A stretch of 64,000 nt of DNA. Origin: an uncultured Bacteroidales bacterium (lineage in GTDB: Bacteria > Bacteroidota > Bacteroidia > Bacteroidales > Bacteroidaceae). The translations under genes and the position numbers were made by a program. The notes beneath the pieces were generated by a model. The model had not been told where the DNA came from, ran no database searches, and worked only from the letters and a program-made list of their open reading frames with translations. The first letter of the stretch is position 1. Each line of letters opens with the position of its first letter. This document shows, piece after piece, positions 28,518 to 39,500 of the stretch. The stretch covers positions 405,148-469,147 of the forward strand of contig CACYZY010000002.1 of assembly GCA_902779085.1 (NCBI GenBank), in the 5' to 3' direction.

Positions 28518-29351
28518 TCAATCAAGTCCTCTGGCTTGGAAAATCATCTCCTTCGCTTTGTTTATTTCCTGCAGTTTTTTGGTAGCTGCCTCTTTTACAT
28601 CATCACCCAGATGAGCCACTTTGTCGGGATGGTGCTGAATAACCATTTTGCGATAAGCCTTGCGCACCTCTTCGTCGGTTGCATCAGGGCTGATGCCCAA
28701 TACTTTGTAGGCATCATCCAGTGTAGTGCCACCTAACGACAACATCTGGTCAACCAGCGATGCATTCAGTCGCAGTTGGATGGTGATGTCACGCAGTGCT
28801 TCCACCTCCTTCTGGTGTACCTTGCCGTCGGCTTTGGCTATCTGAGCCAAGAATGCCACCAGTTGTATGCGTTGTTCTTCAGGCATGGCAATTGCCATTT
28901 CCGAGCATGCCTGACGCATCTGCTGTTGCCACGACAGTTCACCCTGCTGTTTTTTGTAATCAAACAGCCGTAGCAAAATGTTGTTGCCTTCAGTCATTGC
29001 AACCAAACCAAAAGAGTCTCGTAGGAATTTTCTCACCAACTCCATTTCCGAGTGCATTATCTTGCCGTCAGCATGAATCATATGGGCTGCAAGTACCATC
29101 AGCGAGAAGAGGAAATCATTCCTGGCCCCCATATTCGTACGATGTCCATAGCCCCCGTTACGATTGTCATAACTTCCTTGGTCGCCTTGCCAGCTCCCTT
29201 GGTCGTCCATGTCTTCCTCCACATACCCCTGCTGTGCCTTGTCTGTAAAAGCATCAAACAGCGATCCCAGCACAAATCCTGCTATTGCGCCCAAAATGCT
29301 GCCCGTATTTATGAAGCCAAAGAAGCCTCCTATCCATTTGCCAAATGCCAT
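28518..29351 (-). CDS. DjlA-like TerB/J-domain protein
   Basis: 277 residues: glycine-rich hydrophobic N-terminus (WIGGFFGFINTGSILGAIAGFVLGSLFDAF), a charged Gly/Asp/Gln-rich linker at ~38-75, a TerB-like helical domain at ~80-190 with two acidic motifs (HADGKIMHSE, KADGKVHQKEVEAL), and a C-terminal J domain with HPD (VIQHHPDKV). This order matches DjlA, a membrane-anchored DnaK co-chaperone. Partner and role here are inference. Confidence 0.88.
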   Translation of the reverse strand: MAFGKWIGGFFGFINTGSILGAIAGFVLGSLFDAFTDKAQQGYVEEDMDDQGSWQGDQGSYDNRNGGYGHRTNMGARNDFLFSLMVLAAHMIHADGKIMHSEMELVRKFLRDSFGLVAMTEGNNILLRLFDYKKQQGELSWQQQMRQACSEMAIAMPEEQRIQLVAFLAQIAKADGKVHQKEVEALRDITIQLRLNASLVDQMLSLGGTTLDDAYKVLGISPDATDEEVRKAYRKMVIQHHPDKVAHLGDDVKEAATKKLQEINKAKEMIFQARGLD

Positions 29352-29431
29352 AACGTCATATAATCATTAGTTGCTCTTATATTATGGCATAAAACAAGAA
29401 TCGTGCCAACAAAAACAAAAAATGCAGCTTA

Positions 29432-29463
29432 TTTGGTTTTGTCTCCAACTTGCACTAACTTTG
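29432..29463 (+). promoter_or_regulatory. Promoter of metK
   Basis: TTTG (29432-29435), 20-nt spacer, TAACTTTG (29456-29463). The leader to the ATG at 29544 is about 70 nt; I see no SAM-riboswitch-like folding in it. Confidence 0.7.
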
Positions 29464-29543
29464 CACCCGAATAACATATATATTATTAATATGGTGGATG
29501 GATTTGCATTGCTTGCAACCACACTAAAAAATGCTAAAATAAT

Positions 29544-30839
29544 ATGGGATATTTATTTACATCTGAATCGGTGTCTGAAGGACACCCCGACAAAGTGGCG
29601 GATCAGATATCTGACGCCATCCTTGACAAACTTCTAGCTTACGATCCTGAATCAAAAGTGGCTTGTGAAACGTTGGTAACTACTGGACAAGTGGTACTGG
29701 CAGGCGAGGTAAAGACAAAAGCGTATATTGACATGCCGTTGGTGGCGCGTCAGGTAATCAAGCGCATTGGCTATACCAAGGGAGAGTATATGTTTGAAAG
29801 CAACTCATGTGGTGTGCTGAGCGCTATACATGAGCAAAGTCCTGATATCAATCGAGGTGTGGAGCGTGAGGACCCCATGAACCAAGGTGCTGGCGATCAG
29901 GGCATGATGTTTGGATATGCTACCAATGAGACAGAAAACTATATGCCGTTGTCACTAGATCTGGCGCATCGCATCCTGCGGGTGCTGGCGGAGATTCGAC
30001 GAGAGGGGAAAGTGATGACCTATCTCAGACCTGATGCCAAGAGTCAGGTTACGATTGAATATGATGATAACGGACAACCAATTCGTATTGATACTATTGT
30101 TGTGTCAACGCAGCACGATGAGTTTGTGATGCCTGCTGACAACACAAGGGAAGCACAATTGAAGGCTGATGAACAAATGCTGGCTACCATTCGAAACGAT
30201 GTGAAGATGGTGCTGATGCCTCGTGTAATGGAAACTATCAAGGCAGAGCATGTGCTGAAACTGTTTAACGATAACATAAAATATCATGTGAACCCCACTG
30301 GCAAGTTCGTGATTGGTGGACCACACGGCGATACTGGACTAACAGGACGCAAGATCATTGTCGATACCTATGGTGGCAAGGGTGCTCATGGTGGTGGCGC
30401 TTTCTCTGGCAAGGACCCTAGCAAGGTGGATAGAAGTGCGGCATACGCAGCTCGCCACATTGCTAAGAACCTGGTGGCAGCAGGTGTGAGCGATGAGGTA
30501 TTGGTACAGGTTTCGTATGCTATTGGTGTGGCTGAACCAGTGAGTATCTATGTGAATACTTATGGGCGTAGTCATGTGAACATGAGTGATGGAGACATTG
30601 CTAAGATGGTGGGGCAGTTGTTTGATCTTAGGCCAAAGGCTATAGAAGACCGTCTGAAGTTGCGCAACCCTATCTATGAAGAGACTGCTGCCTACGGCCA
30701 TATGGGCAGGGAACCGCAATTCGTCACTAAACACTTCCGTTCAATGTATGAGGGCGACAAGGATGTGACGGTGGAACTATTTACTTGGGAGAAGTTGGAC
30801 TATGTAGCTCAGGTAAAGGCTGCGTTTGGTTTAAACTGA
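29544..30839 (+). CDS. metK: S-adenosylmethionine synthase
   Basis: 431 residues. Makes SAM from ATP and methionine. Signatures: [57 protein letters not shown] and [19 protein letters not shown]. About 45 residues longer than the E. coli type, in keeping with the Bacteroidetes form. Head of a tight run with the arginase-fold gene (6 bp), the LOG gene and DUF4271. Confidence 0.97.
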   Translation: MGYLFTSESVSEGHPDKVADQISDAILDKLLAYDPESKVACETLVTTGQVVLAGEVKTKAYIDMPLVARQVIKRIGYTKGEYMFESNSCGVLSAIHEQSPDINRGVEREDPMNQGAGDQGMMFGYATNETENYMPLSLDLAHRILRVLAEIRREGKVMTYLRPDAKSQVTIEYDDNGQPIRIDTIVVSTQHDEFVMPADNTREAQLKADEQMLATIRNDVKMVLMPRVMETIKAEHVLKLFNDNIKYHVNPTGKFVIGGPHGDTGLTGRKIIVDTYGGKGAHGGGAFSGKDPSKVDRSAAYAARHIAKNLVAAGVSDEVLVQVSYAIGVAEPVSIYVNTYGRSHVNMSDGDIAKMVGQLFDLRPKAIEDRLKLRNPIYEETAAYGHMGREPQFVTKHFRSMYEGDKDVTVELFTWEKLDYVAQVKAAFGLN

Positions 30840-30845
30840 AAATCA

Positions 30846-31601
30846 ATGTTCAATAATCCATCTTCCGTCTTTAATTTTACCCATGTTTATGAAGCCTACT
30901 CTTTTATGCAGAGCAAGGCTTTCAACTGGGTGGATTGCACTGAGCTGGAGGGTACCGACTGCTATTGCGACACTGAAGCTGAAAAGCAGTTGAAGGAGAT
31001 GATGAATGACTTGCCTTTACACGGTATTCATTGGTTGGATTCTGGTGATTATCACTATCTCTCGAAATTGTGGACAGACAGGATAGAAGAGCCTTTTACG
31101 CTGGTGGTGCTTGATCATCATCCTGATATGCAGCGGCCTATGTTTGGTGAACTATTGTCATGTGGCAGTTGGGTTAGGGCTGCATTGGAGCAGAATGATA
31201 TGCTTAAGCAGGTCTATCTGGTGGGTGTGGACGACAAGTTGATAGATGAGTCGAGAGGCTTTAACGGCAGGGTTAAGGTTGTGAGTGAAAACGAACTCCT
31301 TTCCCAACCATTGGACGGAATCATGTCAAGGTTGCAGTTAGACTACCCCGTTTTTATCTCGATAGACAAAGACGTCATGACTCCTAACGAGTGTTCTACT
31401 AATTGGGATCAAGGCAGTGTTACTTGGAAGCAGCTTGCAGCCTTACTGGAATACTTGATGCAACATAGGGTATTGGGTATAGATATCTGTGGCGAGGAAC
31501 CTAAAATGCTGACACATTGCTGTTATAGCAATGATGCACAGATAAATGAGAAATTTAACGAAAGCCTGTTTGATTGTATAAAAAGTAGTTGTCATAAATG
31601 A
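30846..31601 (+). CDS. Arginase/ureohydrolase-fold protein
   Basis: 251 residues with the metal-site blocks of the ureohydrolase fold in a spaced-out form: HWLDSGDYHYLS (His), VVLDHHPDMQ (Asp-His-x-Asp), VFISIDKDVMTP (Asp-x-Asp) and GIDICGEEP. Arginase and agmatinase have GGDH, DAHxD and DxDxxDP at these places, so the fold is likely but the substrate differs or is unknown. The upstream SAM synthase and a decarboxylase at 1 kb make polyamine chemistry thinkable, no more. Overlaps the LOG gene by ATGA. Confidence 0.72.
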   Translation: MFNNPSSVFNFTHVYEAYSFMQSKAFNWVDCTELEGTDCYCDTEAEKQLKEMMNDLPLHGIHWLDSGDYHYLSKLWTDRIEEPFTLVVLDHHPDMQRPMFGELLSCGSWVRAALEQNDMLKQVYLVGVDDKLIDESRGFNGRVKVVSENELLSQPLDGIMSRLQLDYPVFISIDKDVMTPNECSTNWDQGSVTWKQLAALLEYLMQHRVLGIDICGEEPKMLTHCCYSNDAQINEKFNESLFDCIKSSCHK

Positions 31602-32230
31602 TGGATAATGTAAAAGTCAAGGTAGATGGCAAATGGAAGTTCATCAACGATATCAAAAAAGTGAGTGTGTATTGTGCTTCCAGTACACAGGTAAGCAAAG
31701 AATATGTGGAAGCAGCTACCAGATTGGGTGAGTTGCTGGCAGAACACGACGTGACATTGGTGTATGGCGGTGGCGCTGTAGGATTGATGGGCGCTATCTG
31801 CGATGCAGTAAAGGCGCATGGTGGTAAGGCCATTGGAGTGATACCTCATTTTATGGTAGAGAAAGGGTGGTTGCGTCCTGGATTGGACGAAGTGATAGAG
31901 GTGGACACGATGGCTGAGCGTAAGCATATTATGGCGGAAATATCAGATGCTGCCATTGCGTTGCCAGGTGGAGTGGGAACTTTTGATGAACTGATGGATA
32001 TTGTGGCTTTGAAGAAATTGGGACTGTATCTGAAGCCTGTAGTGATTATGAATACTAAAGACTACTATCAACCTTTAGCCACGTTGTTAGAAAGGTCGGT
32101 AGTTGAGCATTTCCAAGACGAGAAATTTCGTCATGTGTGGAAGATGGCTGATACACCTGAAGAGGTTGTGGACCTTATTTTTTCTGAACCTTATTGGACA
32201 AAGGATGTTATAGAGAATGCTGCATTATGA
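31598..32230 (+). CDS. LOG-family (TIGR00730) Rossmann protein
   Basis: 210 residues. The family signature PGGxGTxxE appears as LPGGVGTFDELMDIV and the partner MAERKHIMAE is present; glycine-rich YGGGAVGLMG binds nucleotide. Characterised members are cytokinin-type nucleoside 5'-monophosphate phosphoribohydrolases, long misannotated as lysine decarboxylases. The N-terminus is ~20 residues longer than usual. Coupled by ATGA overlaps to both neighbours. Confidence 0.88.
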   Translation: MMDNVKVKVDGKWKFINDIKKVSVYCASSTQVSKEYVEAATRLGELLAEHDVTLVYGGGAVGLMGAICDAVKAHGGKAIGVIPHFMVEKGWLRPGLDEVIEVDTMAERKHIMAEISDAAIALPGGVGTFDELMDIVALKKLGLYLKPVVIMNTKDYYQPLATLLERSVVEHFQDEKFRHVWKMADTPEEVVDLIFSEPYWTKDVIENAAL

Positions 32231-32922
32231 TAGGTGAGCCAATACCATATCAGATGAAGACTGATGATATTGTCACGATAGTCTTATTATTCTGCATGTT
32301 GTTAGCGACTATTGCTTTGACGATGATAGGTAAGCCTTGGGGACGCAAGTTAGCACAGTTGCCTTTGTTCAACTTTCGACAGAATGACTTGACGGTTACA
32401 GAAACGCCAGGTGGTATTCAACCATTTTTGCTGATACAGATGGGGCTGTCTGTCTGCCTACTTTTGCTTGATATAACTATTCGCATGAACCAACCATTGG
32501 TCGAATTGCCTCTGCCATCGAGTTCAATGTTGGCTATCTACATGGTATTGGCTATTCTTTTTCTTCTTTTTCGTTGGTTGCTTTATCGGTTTGTTCTTTG
32601 GATGTTTGTTCCCCCTGCTCATATACCATTCATCATGGAGGCATGGACCAACTCCGTTTGTGTGGAAGGCATGTTTCTGCTCCCTCTGCTGGTGATTGAT
32701 ATATATTACAATGTACAATTTGTTTTGTTCGTCATTGTGCTATTTGTAGTATCTATTATCCCACGTATTTGGCTATTTTATTGGCAGAAAAAACTTTTTT
32801 CCTTGAATTTCTATGGCAGTTTGCTAATATTTTTGTACTTTTGTGCGCTCGAAATATTTCCTGTAGTGTTAATAGCTATTGGAACGAGGCAGTTGAACCG
32901 ATATTTACTATTTAATTATTAG
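32227..32922 (+). CDS. DUF4271 integral membrane protein
   Basis: 231 residues with about five to six hydrophobic segments (IVTIVLLFCMLLATIALTM, FLLIQMGLSVCLLLLDI, MLAIYMVLAILFLLF, FVLFVIVLFVVSI, FYGSLLIFLYFCALEIF). The length, place next to hemD and a conserved NFRQNDLT region match the Bacteroidetes family DUF4271; function unknown. The ATG at 32227 overlaps the LOG stop (ATGA) and is preferred over 32194. Confidence 0.8.
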   Translation: MIGEPIPYQMKTDDIVTIVLLFCMLLATIALTMIGKPWGRKLAQLPLFNFRQNDLTVTETPGGIQPFLLIQMGLSVCLLLLDITIRMNQPLVELPLPSSSMLAIYMVLAILFLLFRWLLYRFVLWMFVPPAHIPFIMEAWTNSVCVEGMFLLPLLVIDIYYNVQFVLFVIVLFVVSIIPRIWLFYWQKKLFSLNFYGSLLIFLYFCALEIFPVVLIAIGTRQLNRYLLFNY

Positions 32923-32939
32923 TTTTTTAAGCGTTGGAA

Positions 32940-33677
32940 ATGAAGAAGTTGTTAGTTTCTCAACCCAAGCCAGCTACGGACAAGTCACCGTATTATGATA
33001 TCGCGGCAAAATATGGTTTTGAGGTGGAATTCAGACCGTTTATCAAGGTTGAAAGGTTGCCCGCAAAAGAGTTCAGGGCTCAGAAAATCAATATCCTGGA
33101 TCATACTGCCATAATCTTTACTTCTCGTCATGGTATTGATCATTTCTTCCACTTGTGTGAAGATATGCGTATTGCTATTCCTGATACTATGAAGTATTTC
33201 TGTGTGGCAGAAAAGATTGCTCTTTACATACAGAAGTATGTGCAGTATCGTAAACGTAAAATCTTTTATGGCGCTACTGGCAAGTTTGAGGATTTGCTTC
33301 CTGCCATCGTAAAGCACAAGAACGAGAAATATTTTGTGCCTATGTCTGATGTACATAACGATGACATTAAGAACATGCTGGACGCAGCAAAGATACAACA
33401 TACCGAGGGCGTGATGTATCGTACGGTGAGCAATGAATTTTCTCCTGAGGAGATTGCCCAGTATGATGGTCTGATATTCTTTAGCCCAGCAGGTATTGCT
33501 TCTTTGAAAAAGAATGATCCTAATTTTGTGCAGGGTGATGTGAAGATTGGAGCATTGGGTGTTACTACGGCACAGGCTGTAAAAGACGCTGGTTTGCGCT
33601 TGGATTTCCAGGCTCCTACGCCTGAAGCGCCATCTATGACAGCTGCCTTGGAAAACTTCTTGAAGACACATTCGTGA
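32940..33677 (+). CDS. hemD: Uroporphyrinogen-III synthase
   Basis: 245 residues in the two-domain HemD fold: LLVSQPKPATDKSPYYDIAAKYGFEVEFRPF at the start, FTSRHGIDHFF, GALGVTTAQAVKDAGLRLDFQAPTPEAPSMTAALENFL near the end. Closes hydroxymethylbilane with ring-D inversion in haem synthesis. Sequence in this family is poorly conserved, but the TTAQAxKxAG and APTPE blocks are telling. ATG at 32940, not the TTG at 32934. Confidence 0.88.
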   Translation: MKKLLVSQPKPATDKSPYYDIAAKYGFEVEFRPFIKVERLPAKEFRAQKINILDHTAIIFTSRHGIDHFFHLCEDMRIAIPDTMKYFCVAEKIALYIQKYVQYRKRKIFYGATGKFEDLLPAIVKHKNEKYFVPMSDVHNDDIKNMLDAAKIQHTEGVMYRTVSNEFSPEEIAQYDGLIFFSPAGIASLKKNDPNFVQGDVKIGALGVTTAQAVKDAGLRLDFQAPTPEAPSMTAALENFLKTHS

Positions 33678-33683
33678 TAAAAT

Positions 33684-34115
33684 ATGTATGCCCACACGCT
33701 GAAGAAGGTCGAAAGACTTGACCGCAAAAAGGTGATTGGGAAGATGTTTACTAGTGGGAGTGGTGCCCGTACGTTTACCGTCTTCCCCTTTCGTGTGGTG
33801 TACCTTACGGAGCCTGAGCTTAAGTCTCAGGCTTCTGTGCTTATATCTGTATCAAAGAAATATTTCAAGCATGCTGTCGATCGAAACAGGGTGAAAAGAC
33901 AGGTGAGAGAAGCGTATAGACTGAATAAAGCACATCTTCTGCAAACACTGGAAATAAAGGACGTGAAGATTGCTATCGCCTTTATTTACTTATGTGAAGA
34001 ACTGATGCCTTCTGGGTTTGTGGAAAAACGCATCAAGACAGCTCTGGAAAAGTTGGTAGACCAGGTTAATCGTGAGCATCATGTAGCAGATAACCATGAA
34101 AAAAGTGCTGAGTGA
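33684..34115 (+). CDS. rnpA: Ribonuclease P protein component
   Basis: 143 residues. Protein subunit of RNase [15 protein letters not shown] at the start, the RNR motif [17 protein letters not shown], and ALEKLV at the end. Overlaps yidD by 20 bp, the same adjacency as in most bacteria although the usual rpmH-dnaA partners are not here. Confidence 0.95.
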   Translation: MYAHTLKKVERLDRKKVIGKMFTSGSGARTFTVFPFRVVYLTEPELKSQASVLISVSKKYFKHAVDRNRVKRQVREAYRLNKAHLLQTLEIKDVKIAIAFIYLCEELMPSGFVEKRIKTALEKLVDQVNREHHVADNHEKSAE

Positions 34116-34317
34116 AATATTGCTGTTACCCATCTATTTCTATCAAAGGTTCATCTCCCCAATGCTGGGACCTTCTTGCCGCTTTACGCCTACCTGCTCG
34201 CAATATGCGGTAGAGGCCATCAAAAAATATGGTCCTTTCAAGGGTCTTTATTTAGCTGTTAAGAGAATACTCAGATGCCATCCGTGGGGTGGCTCTGGTT
34301 ATGACCCTGTGCCATGA
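34096..34317 (+). CDS. yidD: Membrane protein insertion efficiency factor YidD
   Basis: 73 residues with the full family pattern: [45 protein letters not shown], including the conserved cysteines. Assists YidC-dependent insertion at the inner membrane. Overlaps rnpA upstream by 20 bp and the TatD-like gene downstream by 4 bp. Confidence 0.96.
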   Translation: MKKVLSEILLLPIYFYQRFISPMLGPSCRFTPTCSQYAVEAIKKYGPFKGLYLAVKRILRCHPWGGSGYDPVP

Positions 34318-34949
34318 GCAACTTATTATTAGACATCCACACCCATCATGAGGATGGAAAACCAGGTGAGGCGATCATCAGCAAGATGCCCCGTGAGTTA
34401 GTAATTGAACCAGGGAAATGGTATTCAGTAGGCATTCATCCTTGGTATCTGGATGGGCTTGAGGAAGAAGATTTAGATTTGCTGTGTAAATTGGCAGAAC
34501 ATCCACAAGTGCTTGCCATCGGAGAGGCAGGTTTCGATAATAAGGAAAACTATGACCGTGATGCCCAAGTCCCTTTTTTCGTTACCCAAAGTGCTTTATC
34601 GTCTTATGTTGAAAAACCACTGATTATTCACATGGTTGGTGCTGCTGACAAGGTGTTGTGGGCGAATAAGCTCAGAAAACATGAGCCTTGGATTATTCAT
34701 GGTTTCAGAGGAAAGGAGAAGTTGGCAAATCAGTTGCTGGATGCGGGCTTGTATCTGTCATTTGGTGCGCGTTATAACGTAGATGCTTTGCGAGCTACTC
34801 CTCTTGACCGTCTTTTCTTGGAAACAGACGAAGCTACTTGTGGTATTCAAGCTATTTACAATAAAGTGGCTGCAGACCTTAAAATAGATGTCGACGAGCT
34901 GAAAAAGCAGGTGAAAAAGAATATTGACCGTATCTTTTTCAAGAAATAA
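34314..34949 (+). CDS. TatD-family metal-dependent hydrolase
   Basis: 211 residues, shorter than the usual ~255. HTH metal motif in [12 protein letters not shown], Glu in IGEAGFDNK, His in PLIIHMVGA and IIHGFRG, and the late FLETDEAT acidic block. TatD proteins are 3'-5' nucleases/phosphoesterases; the trimmed size is common in Bacteroidetes forms, in my experience of the family. Begins in an ATGA overlap with yidD. Confidence 0.88.
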   Translation: MSNLLLDIHTHHEDGKPGEAIISKMPRELVIEPGKWYSVGIHPWYLDGLEEEDLDLLCKLAEHPQVLAIGEAGFDNKENYDRDAQVPFFVTQSALSSYVEKPLIIHMVGAADKVLWANKLRKHEPWIIHGFRGKEKLANQLLDAGLYLSFGARYNVDALRATPLDRLFLETDEATCGIQAIYNKVAADLKIDVDELKKQVKKNIDRIFFKK

Positions 34950-34951
34950 GG

Positions 34952-34981
34952 TTGATAGTTTGGCCAAATGTAGTAATTTTG
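34952..34981 (+). promoter_or_regulatory. Promoter of tyrS
   Basis: TTG (34952-34954), 19-nt spacer, TAATTTTG (34974-34981), 43 bases before the tyrS ATG at 35024. It implies the longer reading frame opening at 34952 is not translated. Confidence 0.6.
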
Positions 34982-35023
34982 CAGGCACAAAAAACAGAAA
35001 ACAATAAAAGATTTTATCATCTG

Positions 35024-36328
35024 ATGAAGAAAAACTTTGTAGAAGAATTGAAATGGCGTGGTATGCTGGCTCAGATCATGCCTGGAACTGAAGAACTGCT
35101 TCAGAAAGAAATGGTGACGGCCTATTTGGGTACTGACCCTACTGCTGACTCATTGCACATAGGCCATTTGTGTGGTATCATGATGCTCAGACATTTTCAG
35201 CGTTGTGGGCATAAGCCCATCATCCTGGTGGGTGGTGCTACTGGCATGATAGGTGACCCATCTGGTAAAAGTCAGGAAAGAAACTTGTTGGATGCTGAAA
35301 CGCTTTATCACAACCAGGAGTGCATCAAGAAGCAGGTAGCCAAGTTCCTTGATTTCGAAAGCAAAGAGCCCAATGCTGCTGAGATGGTGAATAACTACGA
35401 CTGGATGAAGGACTTTACTTTCCTTGACTTCGCTCGTGAAGTAGGTAAACATATCACTGTCAACTATATGATGGCGAAGGATTCTGTGCAGAAACGTTTG
35501 AACGGCGAGGCCCGTGATGGTTTGTCATTTACGGAATTTACCTATCAGTTGCTACAAGGCTATGATTTCTTGCATCTCTATCAGACGAAAGGTTGTAAGT
35601 TGCAGTTGGGTGGTAACGACCAATGGGGCAATATTACTACTGGTACAGAGCTGATTCGCCGTACATTGGGAATTGAGAATGAAGCTTTTGCATTAACTTG
35701 CCCATTGATCACCAAGTCCGATGGCAAGAAGTTTGGCAAGACTGAGAGTGGCAATATTTGGCTTGATCCTAAGCGTACAACTCCTTATAAGTTCTATCAA
35801 TTCTGGTTGAACGTCAGTGATGATGATGCAGAGAAGTATATAAAGATTTTCACCAGTTTGGAGAAAGATACCATCGATGCTTTGGTAGCTGAGCACAAGC
35901 AAGATCCAGGACAGCGTATTTTGCAGAAGCGTTTGGCCAAGGAAGTAACCATCATGGTGCACTCAGAAGCCGACTATAATGCTGCCGTTGAGGCTTCGGG
36001 TATCTTGTTTGGCAACAATACCCACGACGCTTTGATGAAGTTGGATGAAGATACATTGCTTGCGGTCTTTGAGGGCGTTCCTCAGTTTGAGGTAGAACGT
36101 AGCTTGTTTGCTGAAGGTGTGAAGGCTGTCGATTTGTTTGCTGAGCATAGCAAGGTGTTTGCCTCTAAAGGTGAGATGCGCAAACTGGTACAAGGCGGTG
36201 GCGTTTCAATGAATAAGGAAAAGCTTGCTGCTTTTGATCAATTAGTTACAGAGAAGGATTTGCTGAACGGGAAATACTTATTGGTTCAGAGGGGTAAAAA
36301 GAATTACTTCCTTCTGTTAGCCAAATAA
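35024..36328 (+). CDS. tyrS: Tyrosyl-tRNA synthetase
   Basis: 434 residues. Class I synthetase: class signature as [10 protein letters not shown], tyrosine-site [32 protein letters not shown]-equivalent KFGKTESG, and a C-terminal S4-like domain from ~365 ([11 protein letters not shown]). Start set at the ATG after the promoter, because [17 protein letters not shown] matches the family start. Confidence 0.96.
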   Translation: MKKNFVEELKWRGMLAQIMPGTEELLQKEMVTAYLGTDPTADSLHIGHLCGIMMLRHFQRCGHKPIILVGGATGMIGDPSGKSQERNLLDAETLYHNQECIKKQVAKFLDFESKEPNAAEMVNNYDWMKDFTFLDFAREVGKHITVNYMMAKDSVQKRLNGEARDGLSFTEFTYQLLQGYDFLHLYQTKGCKLQLGGNDQWGNITTGTELIRRTLGIENEAFALTCPLITKSDGKKFGKTESGNIWLDPKRTTPYKFYQFWLNVSDDDAEKYIKIFTSLEKDTIDALVAEHKQDPGQRILQKRLAKEVTIMVHSEADYNAAVEASGILFGNNTHDALMKLDEDTLLAVFEGVPQFEVERSLFAEGVKAVDLFAEHSKVFASKGEMRKLVQGGGVSMNKEKLAAFDQLVTEKDLLNGKYLLVQRGKKNYFLLLAK

Positions 36329-36514
36329 GTGTACACTTTACATTAAAAATAGTTAAAAGTATAAGAATTTGAATCTTTTCTATTGTAAAAGTGTATTTTT
36401 TACCCTATATTTGCAATATCATATCACAGATGGTATGATTGTAATGAAGAAAAGTGTATGACAGACTAGGTAAATATTTTGAGTCTTTATTCTTTGTGAA
36501 AAGCGTAAAGAAAT

Positions 36515-36546
36515 AGAGGGCTACTGAAAAGTAGCCCTCTTGTTTT
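36515..36546 (+). terminator. Terminator after tyrS
   Basis: AGAGGGCTAC (36515-36524), loop TGAAAA, GTAGCCCTCT (36531-36540), then TGTTTT. The 190 bp before it hold no gene. A second hairpin, CCCCTCTC/GAGAGGGG, lies at 36564-36585 next to the stop of the converging protease gene. Confidence 0.8.
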
Positions 36547-36594
36547 GTGGGGATTGCTCAATTCCCCTCTCCATAGAGAGAGGGGATGAGTTTA

Positions 36595-39500
36595 TTATTT
36601 ACCGTCAATTTCTTTCAGCAGTTCGTCAACAGCAGCTTTTAGCTGTGTATCCATACCTTTGACGATGGTGTCAGGAGCGTTAGCCACTAAGATATCTGGC
36701 TCCAGTTGAGTATTCTCCAGCCAGTTGCCTTCCTCTGTGCGATAACCGATGACAGGCACACCAAACACCAGAGTCGGGTCTTGCAGGGTTTCCCACATCA
36801 CACTACTCATAGTGCCAGGTACAGGCATACCCACCAGTTTGCCAATCTTTTCGTGCTTATACACCCAAGGTGTGCCATGCGCATTACTGTAGTTGGCCTC
36901 GCATTGTATCATGATGCTTGGCTTATTCCAACGGCGACTTGGCATATCGCAAGCTTCTTCACCACGTATTACTTGGGTAAGATATTTGCTGCCACTGAAC
37001 AAAATCTGAATGTCTTCATGCAGACGACCGCCACCATTGAAACGGGTGTCGATCACGATGCCTTCTTTCTGGTTATATTTGCCCAAGATGTCAGAATAAA
37101 TGGTACGGTAGCTACCGTCATTCATTGACTCAATGTGCACATAACCCAGTCGTCCGTTCGACCATTTTTCTACATCAGCAGCACGTTGCTTTACCCAACG
37201 CTTGTAGAGAAGGGCAGTAAGAGCTGACTGCTGGATTGGCAATACCACTTCGTCCCAGCGCTCTTTGCTTTGCGGGTTGTAGAGAGATACCAATGTCTTC
37301 TTGCGGGCTTTGCCGTTGAGCAGGTTATTATAATTGGTGCTCTCGTTAATTTCGATGCCGTCAATCTTTTCGACAATAGTACCCGCTTTTACCTTTGAAC
37401 TGGCATGATCGAACGGTCCGTTCTCCACCACCTCATCCACCTTCAGACCTTTGCCTGTGTAGGTCCAGTCGTAAAGCAAACCAAGTGTTGCTGTTTGGTC
37501 ACCATTCAGATTGGGTGAGTAGCGTCCACCACTATGAGAGACATTCAGCTCGCCTAACCATTCGCTCAGCAACTCCTGGAAGTCGTAGTTGTTGCTGATG
37601 TGAGGCAGGAACTTGCGATAGGCGGTGGTCATTTTCTCCCAATCAGCAAAAGCGATTTTTGGATCGAAAAGTCTTACCTTCACTTGCTGATAAACACGGT
37701 TAAACATATACTCACGCTCAGCAGCGAGGTCCATCTTCATCTCTGCGTTGTAGCTGATAGGCGTAAGTTTGTCTCCCTTAGGATCGAGCTTCTGCATACG
37801 ACTACCTAAGATAAAGATGTTCTTCCCATCCTTGTCCATCATCATAGAACCAGGACCGGCTCCCTTGCTCACCAACTTGGTTTCATGTTTGCGCATGTCC
37901 ATTTTCCAGAGATCATAGCCACTCTCAAATGCTGCGAAGTAATAGAGGTTCTCGCCATCTTTGTCGATCATCATACCACTCATGCTCGAAGAGTTAGGGG
38001 TGACGCGCACGATGCGGTCTTCGATGCCGTCGAGCTCAACCACGATAGGTTTTACCTCTTCTTTCTTCTCATCTTTCTTATCGCCTTCTTTCTTGTCTTT
38101 TGACTCGTCTTTGCCTTCAGCTTTCTTCTGCTCTTTTTCTAATTCCTTCTGCAATTCATAGTCCTCCTTGCTGAGGCGATACTTGTCGTAGGCATCTTGA
38201 TTCACGAACACCATCATGGCATCGTTCTGAGAGCCCCATGAAGCATGGCTGCGCATTCCGTAGCGATTGCTTTCATAAAGAATGGCATTGCCATCCATCA
38301 CCCACATTGGGCTGCCATCAATATAGCCGCTGTTGGTGAGGTTTGTGATTGTACCACCGTTGGCACTTACCAAACCTATGTCAGCGTATGGATCACGCTT
38401 GTTGCCAATGAATTCGATAGCGAACCATTTGCCGTCAGGTGACCAGTCGTAGCTGAATCCGCCAGATGTTTCTGGCCATTTAGAACCATCGGTAATGGTG
38501 CGTACCCTCTTGCTATCCAGATTCATTACCTTCAGCTGTTTACGATTCTCTATAAAGGCCAGTTCCTTGCCGTCTGGTGAGAAGGTTGGGTAGGTACGCT
38601 CAATGCCATCATTGCCAGGGAAGAGAGCCTTTTCTTCTATCACTGTGGCATTGGCAAAATTAGGGTCTTCCTTGCGTGCAATCTTGGCCTCATACAAGTT
38701 CCAATGTCCGTCACGCTCACTGACATACACCAGTGTACGGTTGTCGCTGCCAAACACAGGACTCATCTCATTGGCAGCAGTATGGGTAATCTGTTTTGTA
38801 GTATTATATTCCACAGATGTCACGAATATCTCGCCTCTGACTGCAAAAGCCACCTCTTTTCCATCAGGAGATACTGAAGCAGAACGGGCTCCGTTGCTGA
38901 ATTTCAGGTCAACAGGCAGGTTTTCGTCATCGCGAGTCAGTGTGATAGCCACTTTCTTGGCACTGCCGTTAGCTGGCTGGGTGTATATCTCGCCGTCATA
39001 AGCGTAGCATAGCTGACCGTTGTTGGCAACCGATAAGAAACGCACTGGGTGATCTTTGAATGAGGTCACTTGCTTGGCATCCTGCGCATTGCCGAGGGTG
39101 AAAGAATATACATTGAACGAACCACGATTACGCTCGCTCAGGAAATATACGGTCTTGCCGTCAGGAGCAATGATAGGATTGCGGTCTTCGCCTGTGCGAT
39201 TAGTAAGATTGGTGTGCTTGCCTGTTTTTACATCATACTGCCAAATATCTCTTGACACTGATGAAATCTGATGCTTGCGCCACTGGTCCTCAAAACCTTT
39301 CTGGTCTTGGTAGAGGAACATATTGTCATCTTTGCTGAAGTTCACCATCTCGGCAGGCGTACCCAACACTTGGGTGGTTCTGCCACCAGCTGCAGGCACT
39401 TGATAAAGCTCTGTCATCTGAGCGCGAGGGAACATGGCACTTGATGCAGGGTCCTGAATAGTGGCAGAGAACAATACATATTTGCCGTCAGGGCTGAAAG

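Noticed and set aside
29464-29543. SAM riboswitch before metK
   Set aside because: The leader is only about 70 nt and I find no paired core resembling a known SAM aptamer.
34952-35023. Longer N-terminus for tyrosyl-tRNA synthetase
   Set aside because: The stretch contains the -33 and -7 promoter boxes and does not match the family start.
36564-36585. CCCCTCTC/GAGAGGGG hairpin as terminator of the tricorn protease gene
   Set aside because: It sits just after the stop codon on the minus strand but lacks a T-run there; it may only stabilise the mRNA end.
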